DNA of 64,000 bases from CAISCU01 sp051861545 (GTDB lineage: Bacteria > Bacteroidota > Bacteroidia > UKL13-3): assembly GCA_051861545.1 (NCBI GenBank), contig JBIMKP010000021.1, forward strand, positions 1 through 64,000, given 5' to 3'. This document shows, piece by piece, positions 28,069 to 36,332 of the stretch. Numbering within the stretch: position 1 is the first letter of the stretch; every line of letters starts with the position of its first letter. The translations under genes and the position numbers were made by a program. The notes beneath the pieces were generated by a model. It saw only the letters and a program-made list of their open reading frames with translations, did no database searches and was not told the DNA's origin.

Positions 28069-29112
28069 TTATTGCCATTTCAAATCATCTTTTTTGATTT
28101 TCCAGATAAATGCATCCAGAATATAATGGCTGATTTGTGGTACCGATAATAATGGCACCAAAATGCTTAGCGCTTGCTGGTTAGAAAACTCCGGAATAAA
28201 ATAAAATACTGAGAATAACTCAACGTGTTCTCTCCAAATTAAACTATCCCATAATCCTTCTTCAATAAAGGCAAAACCAATAATTACAGCTAAAAAAAGT
28301 AATAAATATAAGAATCCTTTTTTAGGGCTATTTATAGGTTTCTTTTTGCGTTCAACTATCCAAACCAAGGCAATATAGGGGATGCCATGAGCTACAATAT
28401 TTAACAATGTAAAAATCAAATCCCCATTGAAATAAACAATTCCAAAATACCAACTTAAGCCGGTTCCTGCTATTAACAAGTTTTTACCCAAATTAAAATG
28501 TTTATTTTTTAGGCTGATATTTACTTCTTTTAACAAATAAATTCCAATCAATAAGAAATAAATAATGCTAAAAATATTGATTAAAACTGGATTGTGAAAT
28601 TTGAAAAAATCACCATCAACAAACCAATGGAAAACCCTGTTATCACTAAAATGCCAATAACTTATTGGATATAAACAAAGACCATAAATCATCACATTGT
28701 CAATCCATTTTTCTACATTCGATTGTTTATCGTTTTTAGAATACAATCGCATGAAACCATATTGTTGTCGAATAAAATGAAATACAGCTAGGTAAGCTAT
28801 TACTCTCCAAAATAGAAGTGCATGAATGGAGTACAAAACTACTCCTGTAACAAAAGACAAAAGTGGAATACTAATGAATAAATCCCTTTTTTGTTCAAAA
28901 GCATTTTTATCGAAATAAGTTCTAAACAAACTACTATAAACGTGTGAAACGTCAATCAATAAAACAAGAATGAACCAGTTTAAATAGTTCATTTCTTTTT
29001 CTTGGTTAAAATAATCAGGTAATAAAATCACAAGTAACAAGGATACAAATGGTGGAGCCAATATAAACAGCAAATCAAAACCAGCTTTATGTATCCAGTT
29101 TCCTTTAAGCAT
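28069..29112 (-). CDS. Multi-span membrane protein with conserved-looking histidines
   Basis: 347 residues, about 8-9 hydrophobic spans. Not assigned to a named family with confidence. Histidines sit in or at the ends of spans in four short motifs: DVSHVYSS, FHFIRQQYGFMR, NIVAHGIPY and PQISHYILDAFIWK. Such spacing recalls membrane-bound di-iron hydroxylases or desaturases, but the classical HxxxH/HxxHH boxes are not present, so this is only an inference. It is the last gene of the polyamine operon and overlaps the flavoprotein gene by 8 bp, suggesting a linked function. Confidence 0.55.
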   Translation of the reverse strand: MLKGNWIHKAGFDLLFILAPPFVSLLLVILLPDYFNQEKEMNYLNWFILVLLIDVSHVYSSLFRTYFDKNAFEQKRDLFISIPLLSFVTGVVLYSIHALLFWRVIAYLAVFHFIRQQYGFMRLYSKNDKQSNVEKWIDNVMIYGLCLYPISYWHFSDNRVFHWFVDGDFFKFHNPVLINIFSIIYFLLIGIYLLKEVNISLKNKHFNLGKNLLIAGTGLSWYFGIVYFNGDLIFTLLNIVAHGIPYIALVWIVERKKKPINSPKKGFLYLLLFLAVIIGFAFIEEGLWDSLIWREHVELFSVFYFIPEFSNQQALSILVPLLSVPQISHYILDAFIWKIKKDDLKWQ

Positions 29113-30712
29113 TTTTATTCAAATTTTCTATACACAAATCAGCTGCATCTATGCCTGAATGAAAGGCTTCTTCAAAGATTGAAATTCCTGTAATATCTGA
29201 GTTTGCAAAGAATATTCTATGATTAATAGGCTTTCTCATTTCTATTATTTCATTTCCTTTTATAAGTCCAGGAATAGGCCTTATCATACCATGACCCCAA
29301 AGTTTAATTTCTATATCTTTAATTGAGTCTTCTATATATGGATGAGCAATTTTTAAATCAGATAATATAATTTTTTTCCAATCCTCCTCAGTTCTTTCGT
29401 ATGCTAATTCTCTTTCCTTTTTTGGTTGTCCTTTCGATAAGGGATAATAATATGTAATTACTTTTTCGTTTTCATGCATATTTAAATGCTGATGACAAGC
29501 ATTAACGTAACCAAGCGATTGACTTCCATAAATTACATTATCCCAGCACAAAGGAATTCCTTTGTTGCTATTCATTTGGAGTAAACTGATATTGGCTACC
29601 ATCCAAGGTGAATAAGTGAATTTACTATACAATTCCTGTTTTTTAGGAATCTTTAAAATTCTTTTATTGATGTATTGTGGCCCGCTTAGAATAACAAACT
29701 TACTTTGGTAACAAATACTTTCTTCTTTTTCAAAATCATAAGCCAATATTTCTATCAACTCATTTTTTTCTTCTATAGAATAAACAAGTTGATTGCACAC
29801 CAGGTTTTCTTTTATGTTTGATTTTAATCCATTAGCTAAAAAGGCATTTCCTTCAGGCCAAGTAAGCACATCACCAGATTCTGCATTTGCAGCTTTCCCT
29901 TTTCTTGAAGCAAAATAATGAATACCAGCCCATGCAGAACTATCTTTCATAGAACTCCCAAAATCATCTCTGCAGCAATAATCTAGATACCAAAATAGAT
30001 ATTTAGAACGATAGCCTTTTGATTGCATAAAACTATAAAAATCTATTTCATCGAGTTTAGTAAATTCAAGGTCATTCGATGAATTTTTTAAGGGAATACA
30101 AAATGCATCTTTCCCATCATTTCCTTTAGCGTTTTTATAGAATTGTATCAGTTCAAAAAAAGCTTTTATTTCTTTGTGGTCTGATGCTTCTATTCCTGAA
30201 TGAGGCACCAATCCTTCTTGCCAATGGCCATTTATAAACAATCTTTCTTCTGGGTCGAAGCATAAATACTGTTCATTGTATACGAGTTTGTTTTGAAGAT
30301 TAATTCCAGTTATAACATCACATTCTTTTAGAAATGAAATGAGTTCAGTATCTCTTTCATCTGGAATAGGTAAATAGTGTGCGGCCCAAGGGAAAGAGCT
30401 AATTGAATTCTTTCCACCAATTGAATTTCCGCCACTTTCTTTAGCCAAGTCCAAGATTTTAAAATCATTAATGCCAGATTTTTTTAATCGTCTTGCTGCA
30501 CTTAATCCACTTATTCCAGCACCAATTATAAGTATGTTTTCTTTAAGAATTTTGCTAGGTTTTTTGAATTTTGGTTCCCTAAGTAAATGTCCTCTAGAAG
30601 CGTAATCATCAGCAAATTTTACTTGATAAGAATTGCCTTTTCTACATGAAACTTGATTGCTTAAAACTAAGCCAAGACCAAGTCCACTCAATAAAAATTC
30701 TCTTCTTTTCAT
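29105..30712 (-). CDS. FAD-dependent amine-oxidase-like protein with Tat-type signal
   Basis: About 535 residues from ATG 30710-30712. A twin-arginine N-terminus (KRREFLLSGLGLGL, with a following VSC) suggests folded export. The dinucleotide-binding motif ILIIGAGISGLSAARRLKKSG with a following acidic residue (LD) is near residues 65-90 of the mature region, and the rest resembles flavin amine oxidases or phytoene-desaturase-like enzymes. The C-terminal FAD contact region reads RIFFANSDITGISIFEEAFHSGIDAA. Since it follows a spermidine synthase-like gene by 1 bp, it may oxidise a polyamine or an amine product, but the substrate is inferred from context only. A start at 30742 would overlap the upstream gene by 29 bp. 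Confidence 0.75.
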   Translation of the reverse strand: MKRREFLLSGLGLGLVLSNQVSCRKGNSYQVKFADDYASRGHLLREPKFKKPSKILKENILIIGAGISGLSAARRLKKSGINDFKILDLAKESGGNSIGGKNSISSFPWAAHYLPIPDERDTELISFLKECDVITGINLQNKLVYNEQYLCFDPEERLFINGHWQEGLVPHSGIEASDHKEIKAFFELIQFYKNAKGNDGKDAFCIPLKNSSNDLEFTKLDEIDFYSFMQSKGYRSKYLFWYLDYCCRDDFGSSMKDSSAWAGIHYFASRKGKAANAESGDVLTWPEGNAFLANGLKSNIKENLVCNQLVYSIEEKNELIEILAYDFEKEESICYQSKFVILSGPQYINKRILKIPKKQELYSKFTYSPWMVANISLLQMNSNKGIPLCWDNVIYGSQSLGYVNACHQHLNMHENEKVITYYYPLSKGQPKKERELAYERTEEDWKKIILSDLKIAHPYIEDSIKDIEIKLWGHGMIRPIPGLIKGNEIIEMRKPINHRIFFANSDITGISIFEEAFHSGIDAADLCIENLNKNA

Positions 30713-30713
30713 T

Positions 30714-32258
30714 TTATTGATAATTAGCCCATTCTTCTTCAAAATAATGAACCAAAACCTGGTTGTTTAGTTTGTTTATTTCTGCTGGAACTTTTTGCAT
30801 ATCCTTAGGAAAAATAAACAGTTGCTTTACGGTTTCTTCATTCAAAAATCTTAAGTCTTTTCTAAAAGAATCAGGTACAATATAACTTCTGTTTTTTAAA
30901 GCCATCATATAACCCCATTCTCCAAATGAAGGTACATAAGCGTGATAAGCTTGTGTATTAAATCCAACTGATTGAAGTGTAGTATCAATGCACCAGAACG
31001 ATTTGCGTGCAACATAAGGTGATGTTGATTGAATTACACTCATTCCGCTATCACTTAATGATTGATAAATCAACCTATAAAAACTATTGCTATAAAGTTT
31101 TCCTATAGAATAGTTTGATGGGTCAGGAAAATCAATAATGATACAATCAAATTCCTGCTTGTTTTTTTTTAACCACAAAAATGCATCCTCATTAATAATT
31201 TGCAGTTTATCTGATAATAATGATTTTTCATTTAAAGCTGTTAACATCGAATTTGACTTAAACAATCTTGTCATTTCAGCATCTAAATCAACCAAGGTAA
31301 TTCTTTCAACTTCTTTATGTTTTAATACTTCTCTAACTGCTAATCCATCTCCACCACCTAAAATTAAAATGTTTTTTTTGTTTGATAAAAATTCTAATGC
31401 AGGATGCACTAATGCTTCATGATAACGGTATTCGTCTGCGCTACTAAATTGTAAATTACCATTTAAAAATAATCTATATTCTCTAGGATTTTTGGTTAGA
31501 ACTATTCTTTGATAAGGAGAAGATTTGGCAAAAATAATCTTATCCTGAAACGCCATTGATTCAGCAAAATTCATGATGCGTTCCGAAAATGCAAATCCTG
31601 CTGCCAATAATAAAAACGATACAATTGCTGCTATTCTTAATGATTGAATCCATGCAATTTCATTTTTAAATTTTATACATAAAACCCAAGCTACGGCTAT
31701 GTTAAACAAGCCAAATAAAAATGATGTTTTTAATAAACCCAGATAGGGGATAAGAAACAAAGGAAAAACAACAGATGCCAATAAAGCGCCGATATAATCA
31801 AATGTAAAAACCTTCGAAACCAGTTCCTTGAATTCATATTTCTTTTCAAGAATTCGCATCAATAGCGGGATTTCAAGTCCTACTAAAATTCCTGTTAATC
31901 CTACCAAAGCGTAAAGAAGAAACCTAAAAGATTCAACATGATCAAACATTAAAAACAAAATGCTTGAACTAAATCCACCGATTAAACCAACTGTAATTTC
32001 AATTTGAACAAACCATGCAATGAGGTGTTTATTGAAAAATTTTGACAAATAGGAACCTATTCCCATCGAAAATAAATAGGCACCAATAATGGTAGAAAAT
32101 TGTGTTACAGAATCGCCAAGTAAATAGCTGGCAACTGTTCCGGCAACCAATTCATAGATTAAACCACAAGTAGCAACTACAAAAACTGCTAGCAATAAAA
32201 GCAGGTGAATATTAATTTCCTGCTTGTTTATTTCTTTCTCTTTTTCAATATCAACCAT
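30714..32258 (-). CDS. Membrane-anchored spermidine synthase-like protein
   Basis: 514 residues. The N-terminal half (about 15-230) has 6-7 membrane spans. The C-terminal half is a Rossmann methyltransferase-fold aminopropyltransferase: SSADEYRYHEALVHPAL, the SAM-binding loop ILILGGGDGLAVREVL with VDLD after it, and the catalytic region IIDFPDPSNYSIGKLYSN. Family role: transfer of an aminopropyl group from decarboxylated SAM to an amine; the partner speD makes the donor. I use ATG 32256-32258 (MVDIEKEKE), overlapping the DUF350 gene by 8 bp. Confidence 0.85.
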   Translation of the reverse strand: MVDIEKEKEINKQEINIHLLLLLAVFVVATCGLIYELVAGTVASYLLGDSVTQFSTIIGAYLFSMGIGSYLSKFFNKHLIAWFVQIEITVGLIGGFSSSILFLMFDHVESFRFLLYALVGLTGILVGLEIPLLMRILEKKYEFKELVSKVFTFDYIGALLASVVFPLFLIPYLGLLKTSFLFGLFNIAVAWVLCIKFKNEIAWIQSLRIAAIVSFLLLAAGFAFSERIMNFAESMAFQDKIIFAKSSPYQRIVLTKNPREYRLFLNGNLQFSSADEYRYHEALVHPALEFLSNKKNILILGGGDGLAVREVLKHKEVERITLVDLDAEMTRLFKSNSMLTALNEKSLLSDKLQIINEDAFLWLKKNKQEFDCIIIDFPDPSNYSIGKLYSNSFYRLIYQSLSDSGMSVIQSTSPYVARKSFWCIDTTLQSVGFNTQAYHAYVPSFGEWGYMMALKNRSYIVPDSFRKDLRFLNEETVKQLFIFPKDMQKVPAEINKLNNQVLVHYFEEEWANYQ

Positions 32259-32469
32259 GAATTGCCGATGCAATTATTATGGCTATGGCAATCATAAATG
32301 CTGCTGCCATAATTGCCAATGCATTGTTTTTCTTTTCAATGATTTCTTTCCATAAATTTTCTGGAGTAATTTTTTCGATTACCCAGAATGAAATTACTAG
32401 GATAACAATTCCAATAAATGAATACAGAACTGAACTAACTACGTACTTAATGTTTATGATATCTTCCAT
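32251..32469 (-). CDS. DUF350 small membrane protein
   Basis: 72 residues with two hydrophobic spans (about 12-32 and 48-70) and the charged middle segment PENLWKEIIEKKNNALAIMAAA typical of one DUF350 repeat (full-length family members often have two). DUF350 genes (yjfL type) are known neighbours of PspA-like, DUF4178 and spermidine synthase genes in envelope-stress clusters. The function is unknown. Tightly packed: 12 bp after the small upstream gene, 8-bp overlap with the downstream one. Confidence 0.82.
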   Translation of the reverse strand: MEDIINIKYVVSSVLYSFIGIVILVISFWVIEKITPENLWKEIIEKKNNALAIMAAAFMIAIAIIIASAIHG

Positions 32470-32481
32470 TTTTTAATAAAT

Positions 32482-32679
32482 TTATTTGTGATAAAATCTG
32501 CTTCCACCATGCGAACCACCGCTGCTTCTCGACTGTCCAAATGCTCTTTCACTTACTTCATCTGGATTATAGAATTTCCATCCGTAAATGCCAGCATAAG
32601 TATATACACCTAAAACAAGCATTAATATGCTGAAATAAATGGCTACACCTTTCTTTTCTTTGTTACTAATATTAAACAT
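32482..32679 (-). CDS. Small single-span membrane protein with Gly/Ser/His-rich tail
   Basis: 65 residues from ATG 32677-32679 (MFNISNKEKKG). One hydrophobic span (about 13-32) is followed by YGWKFYNPDEVSERAFGQ and a flexible tail, SRSSGGSHGGSRFYHK. In-frame starts at 32700 and 32730 would overlap the upstream gene by 14 and 44 bp. Unknown function. Its place between a DUF4178-type gene and DUF350 with short gaps makes it a likely real member of the operon. Confidence 0.65.
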   Translation of the reverse strand: MFNISNKEKKGVAIYFSILMLVLGVYTYAGIYGWKFYNPDEVSERAFGQSRSSGGSHGGSRFYHK

Positions 32680-32686
32680 ATTCCAA

Positions 32687-33946
32687 TTAATAATGTACAT
32701 AATCACTTTCCATCCAACGTCTACTTTCAAAATTTTTCTCTAAGAAGTAAATAGCAATTGGATAGATTGATACCAAAAGTATTGTCCAGAATAAATTCGA
32801 CCAAATAGCAACATCTCTTCTAACTTCTACACTAAATGATGGATTTGGTAAGCCACTGCCATTTGTTCCCCAATCAGGATAAATCAGCATATAGTATTTT
32901 CCATCAGGTACTGCCGATAAAACAACAGATTCTTTTTGGTCGCCTTCTGTCCAGCTCATTCCATCTTCAACACCTGAATAAAATTCAAGTGATTTTATAG
33001 CCTCAAATCTTTCACCAGTAATTTCGTTTATGAGCTCAATATCTACATCTAACCAATTATTGCTTAAAGGACTAAAAACAAATATTTCACTTGCACTTGT
33101 ACCTCCTTTTAATTCAAATGAGCTTGATTTTATTAATTTCTCTTTTGTAAGTTCTGAATCGTAGAAAGTTTTTTGGAAAACAATTTCATTTTTTGCAATT
33201 GAAGCAAAGGTAATTTGAATAATAATTAGAATTAAAGCAAATACAATTCCTGATGAAATAAGAATCTCACTTCTTATACCAATTTTCATTGTTTGTGTTG
33301 CACCAATTCCTATTCTTTCAGGAACTTTATCAATCCCAAATGCAGATTTAATATCACCAGGACTACAATACTCACCTTTATGCCATTTGATTTCATCGTA
33401 ACAGCTTTCCTCAATCATTATAAATGGAGGTGAAATGAATTCCTTTATTTTGTCATCTTCATCTTGTAAAATATTGTAGTAAAATTCACCCTCGGCTTGT
33501 TCTATTTTTGAACAATATTTATTGTAAACAAAATAATGATTTCCTTCAAATGTAAATTGCCTAACATTTTTGCTAAGGGCTCTTGGGTAATTATCTACTT
33601 GTTTTAAAAAATTCCAATGACCATTAAATTCCGATAGTGTTGCATATCCATTTTCTGGGTTATACAAAATGTATTCAGTCCAAAAATATTTATGACTTCC
33701 TGATTCTTTTTTTCTGATAATTCCCCGAACAATATATTCTATTCCAAACAATTTTCCTTTTGTACCAATAGGCAAAATTACATCAGGAACAGGATTCACA
33801 ATCTTCTCTTTTTTTAATACCAAATGCTCATCGTAAACCAAGTAGTTTTTACATGATGGACAGACCAAAGCTCTAGTTTGAAACTTATTGGAGATTGAAA
33901 GTTTTTCAGTACAAACCGGACAATTAATTAAATGTGGATTTTCCAT
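32687..33946 (-). CDS. DUF4178-type protein with N-terminal zinc ribbon and two membrane spans
   Basis: 419 residues. A zinc-ribbon-like start (CPVC near 9-12, CPSC near 29-32) is followed by a DUF4178-like beta domain (about 50-190, LPIGTKGKLFGIEYIVRGIIRKK, then YFWTEYILYNPENGYATLSEFNGHW). Then comes a membrane span (about 222-246), an extracytoplasmic beta domain of about 120 residues, and a second span near the C-terminus (about 382-402). DUF4178 proteins are of unknown function and are associated with polyamine and membrane-stress gene clusters. The gene starts 4 bp after the shorter paralogue. Confidence 0.75.
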   Translation of the reverse strand: MENPHLINCPVCTEKLSISNKFQTRALVCPSCKNYLVYDEHLVLKKEKIVNPVPDVILPIGTKGKLFGIEYIVRGIIRKKESGSHKYFWTEYILYNPENGYATLSEFNGHWNFLKQVDNYPRALSKNVRQFTFEGNHYFVYNKYCSKIEQAEGEFYYNILQDEDDKIKEFISPPFIMIEESCYDEIKWHKGEYCSPGDIKSAFGIDKVPERIGIGATQTMKIGIRSEILISSGIVFALILIIIQITFASIAKNEIVFQKTFYDSELTKEKLIKSSSFELKGGTSASEIFVFSPLSNNWLDVDIELINEITGERFEAIKSLEFYSGVEDGMSWTEGDQKESVVLSAVPDGKYYMLIYPDWGTNGSGLPNPSFSVEVRRDVAIWSNLFWTILLVSIYPIAIYFLEKNFESRRWMESDYVHY

Positions 33947-33950
33947 CAGT

Positions 33951-34583
33951 TTAAATAGTAATTAGGTTTGTTTTAGAAAATTGAAAATCCTTGAAAGAGC
34001 CATATTTTCCAGTAAAAATCTGGTGGTTTTTATCACTATAGATAATTGCAATTGCAGCATCACCAAAATTATTGCTCAAACTTAAATAGAAAAAGTTTGA
34101 AGATGAAAGATTCAATTCTTCAATTTCGCCTATAAAATGTGTAATACAATTTTTATCAACCGATTCAATATATAAAGGTTCTGTCAAGGTGTTTAAATCG
34201 ATTTTAGCACCAGACCTTAAGTTGTTTAATTGCTGAGAATTTAGTTTGGTTTCAGATTTTTTTGCTACAACATAATTACCCAATTGCTCAAAAATATGTA
34301 ACTCATCTGTTTCACCATTTAAAAATACCCAATGATTAACATAGGAATTTTTTAAATGATGACGATACCTTCCAATTGCTACATATTTTTTCTTTTCATG
34401 ATTTAATTCTGTACCAATTTGAAGTAGACTTAAATCATCAGGCATTGGATTAGCAAAATCAATATACACTTCATTTGAAGGATTACGCTCATTGATTTTA
34501 TGACAACTTTTACAAACGATATAACGAGTATTCAGCGCATAAGCCTGTAAAGTTTGGTTACATCTTTTACAAGTATATTCCAT
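33951..34583 (-). CDS. DUF4178-type protein with zinc ribbon (soluble)
   Basis: 210 residues. Two CxxC pairs (CKRC near 5-8, CKSC near 24-27) make a zinc ribbon. The domain after it (LQIGTELNHEKKKYVAIGRYRHHLKNSYVNHWVFLNGETDELHIFEQ) parallels the DUF4178 region of the larger neighbour, so the two look like paralogues of one duplicated domain. There are no membrane spans and no signal peptide, hence it is probably cytosolic. It sits between speD (7-bp gap) and the larger paralogue (4-bp gap). Confidence 0.7.
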   Translation of the reverse strand: MEYTCKRCNQTLQAYALNTRYIVCKSCHKINERNPSNEVYIDFANPMPDDLSLLQIGTELNHEKKKYVAIGRYRHHLKNSYVNHWVFLNGETDELHIFEQLGNYVVAKKSETKLNSQQLNNLRSGAKIDLNTLTEPLYIESVDKNCITHFIGEIEELNLSSSNFFYLSLSNNFGDAAIAIIYSDKNHQIFTGKYGSFKDFQFSKTNLITI

Positions 34584-34590
34584 TTTCGAC

Positions 34591-34941
34591 TTATCGTTTT
34601 ATGGTTTGAAACTGAATAATATCGCCACCAAAATACTTAATAATACCATCTGCAATCGCCTGAGTTTTTGCTGAATTGTCTCTTTTGTAATTTGATAAAA
34701 ACACATCAAATGTTAAGTATTCAAATTCTGGCCAAGTATGAATGCTGATATGTGATTCGGTTAAACAAACCAAAGCCGTAAAGCCTGCTTCTGGAAATTG
34801 ATGGTAAGTTTCACCAATTTGTTCTAGTTTGTGTAACTGAATAAGTTGTTCTAAATAGACTTTGAAACTACTTACATTTTGAAGTAGTTCAATGTTTTTT
34901 ACTTTTAATTCGGATAGAATATGTGCGCCTGGTTGATACAA
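34591..34941 (-). CDS. speD: S-adenosylmethionine decarboxylase proenzyme
   Basis: 116 residues, the short prokaryotic class. Makes decarboxylated SAM, the aminopropyl donor for spermidine or spermine synthesis. The self-cleavage site is TESHISIHTWPE: cleavage between E62 and S63 turns Ser63 into the pyruvoyl cofactor. The start is a TTG at 34941; no ATG lies nearby in frame and homologues begin close to this point (YQPGAHILSEL). First gene of the minus-strand polyamine operon. Confidence 0.92.
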   Translation of the reverse strand: MYQPGAHILSELKVKNIELLQNVSSFKVYLEQLIQLHKLEQIGETYHQFPEAGFTALVCLTESHISIHTWPEFEYLTFDVFLSNYKRDNSAKTQAIADGIIKYFGGDIIQFQTIKR

Positions 34942-35133
34942 ATTAGGTAGCTTTTTGCTTTTGAACGAAAATAAGATTTGTGTTTATATTCTAATCATGT
35001 AGTCCGATTTTTTTTACAATTTGTATTTTAATATTTTTGTTTGATTTTTATTTGTTGTATATCAGTGCTTTGTGATTTAATTTTTGACCACGGGCAACTT
35101 TAATACTGTTTCCTTCATTATAGCATTTGAAAC

Positions 35134-35694
35134 ATGAAGACATTTACTAAACATCAAATTGAGCTTTGTAGAAAAGCAGATCGCAATACACAGCGATTGG
35201 TGTTTGATGCTTTGTATGCACCCATGTTTCGAATCTGCCAGAGGTATTTGGTTCATACAGCTCAAACTGAAGATTGTGTTTTAAAAGGAATGATGAAAAT
35301 GTTTCAACAGTTTGATTCATTCGTTTTTGAGGATGAAACTAGTTTGTTTAAATGGATTAGGCAAATTGTGGTAAATGAAGCACTAATGGAATTACGAAAG
35401 AAAAATAATTTCTATTTAATGCCAGAAGAAAATTTTCCTGAAATAGCAGATCAACAGGATACTTTATCGCTAATGCATGCTGAAGATATCAATAAAATGA
35501 TATTGAAATTACCTACTGGTTATAGAACTGTTTTGAATCTTTTTGTTGTTGAAGGTTACTCCCACAAGGAAATTGCTGAAATGCTAAAAATCAAAGAAAA
35601 TACCAGCAAAACCCAATACATGAAGGCAAAAAGTAAGTTAAAGGAAATGATTGAAAATTATCAAGGAGAAGCAAATGGAACTTTTGGAAAATAA
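35134..35694 (+). CDS. ECF-type RNA polymerase sigma factor
   Basis: 186 residues. Region 2 (about 20-85: YAPMFRICQRYLVHTAQTEDCVLKGMMKMFQQFDSF...LFKWIRQIVVNEALMELRKK) and region 4 (about 120-175: MILKLPTGYRTVLNLFVVEGYSHKEIAEMLKIKENTSKTQYMKAK) are complete. The following gene overlaps it by 20 bp and encodes a one-span protein in the place of an anti-sigma factor, which suggests a signal-responsive pair. The regulon is unknown. Confidence 0.9.
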   Translation: MKTFTKHQIELCRKADRNTQRLVFDALYAPMFRICQRYLVHTAQTEDCVLKGMMKMFQQFDSFVFEDETSLFKWIRQIVVNEALMELRKKNNFYLMPEENFPEIADQQDTLSLMHAEDINKMILKLPTGYRTVLNLFVVEGYSHKEIAEMLKIKENTSKTQYMKAKSKLKEMIENYQGEANGTFGK

Positions 35695-36313
35695 AATAAT
35701 CAAAGAAAAACTAGAAAGTTTAGATAAACTTCCTTCTAATTATGAAGTAGATTTGGCTTCCAAGTTTGATTTGGTAATGCAAGCCAATCAGCCTAAAAAG
35801 AAAAATTTTTTACTTTGGCTAAGTGTGCCCGCTAGTATTGCAGCAAGTTTTATTCTTTTTTTGTTATTCGGACAATCGAATATTCCAAGTACTCAAATTG
35901 TATCTAAAGTTCAAAAACATCAAACCATAAAATTTGATAATGTTAAACCTCAGAAGCAAATGGCTATTGGTTTTCCGATTAGAGTTAAAAATAAAAAAGT
36001 AAATAATTCAAATAAAAAACTTGAATCTAAAATAGTTACAGTTCCTCAATTAGCAGAGAATAATTTACAAATGAATACAATTGAAAAAGTAGATTCTCTT
36101 GTTTCTGAAATTCAAATTGTATCAAATAGTATCAATAAAAAAACTAAAAAATATAGGTTTCAAGAAATAGATTTTAATGAACAAGTAGTGCAGGTTAATC
36201 TTGCTTCAGAAGCTAAAAAGGAAGCATCATTTATAAAGTTTAAGTTTCCTGATAGAGCTGCTGTGAACTCTTTTCAGCCTGATAGAAATTTTAGTTACAG
36301 ACAATCATTTTAA
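35675..36313 (+). CDS. Single-span protein, putative anti-sigma factor
   Basis: 212 residues. A short cytoplasmic N-terminus (MELLENKIIKEKLESLDKLPSNYEVDL...) is followed by one span (about 47-66, FLLWLSVPASIAASFILFLL) and a polar, Lys/Asn-rich outer part with no recognised domain. No HxxxCxxC zinc motif of classical anti-sigma factors is seen. I choose ATG 35675, preceded by an AGGAG sequence, over an earlier in-frame ATG at 35651. The assignment rests on topology and overlap with the sigma gene. Confidence 0.6.
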   Translation: MELLENKIIKEKLESLDKLPSNYEVDLASKFDLVMQANQPKKKNFLLWLSVPASIAASFILFLLFGQSNIPSTQIVSKVQKHQTIKFDNVKPQKQMAIGFPIRVKNKKVNNSNKKLESKIVTVPQLAENNLQMNTIEKVDSLVSEIQIVSNSINKKTKKYRFQEIDFNEQVVQVNLASEAKKEASFIKFKFPDRAAVNSFQPDRNFSYRQSF

Positions 36314-36332
36314 ACAATAAATTAATCATATT

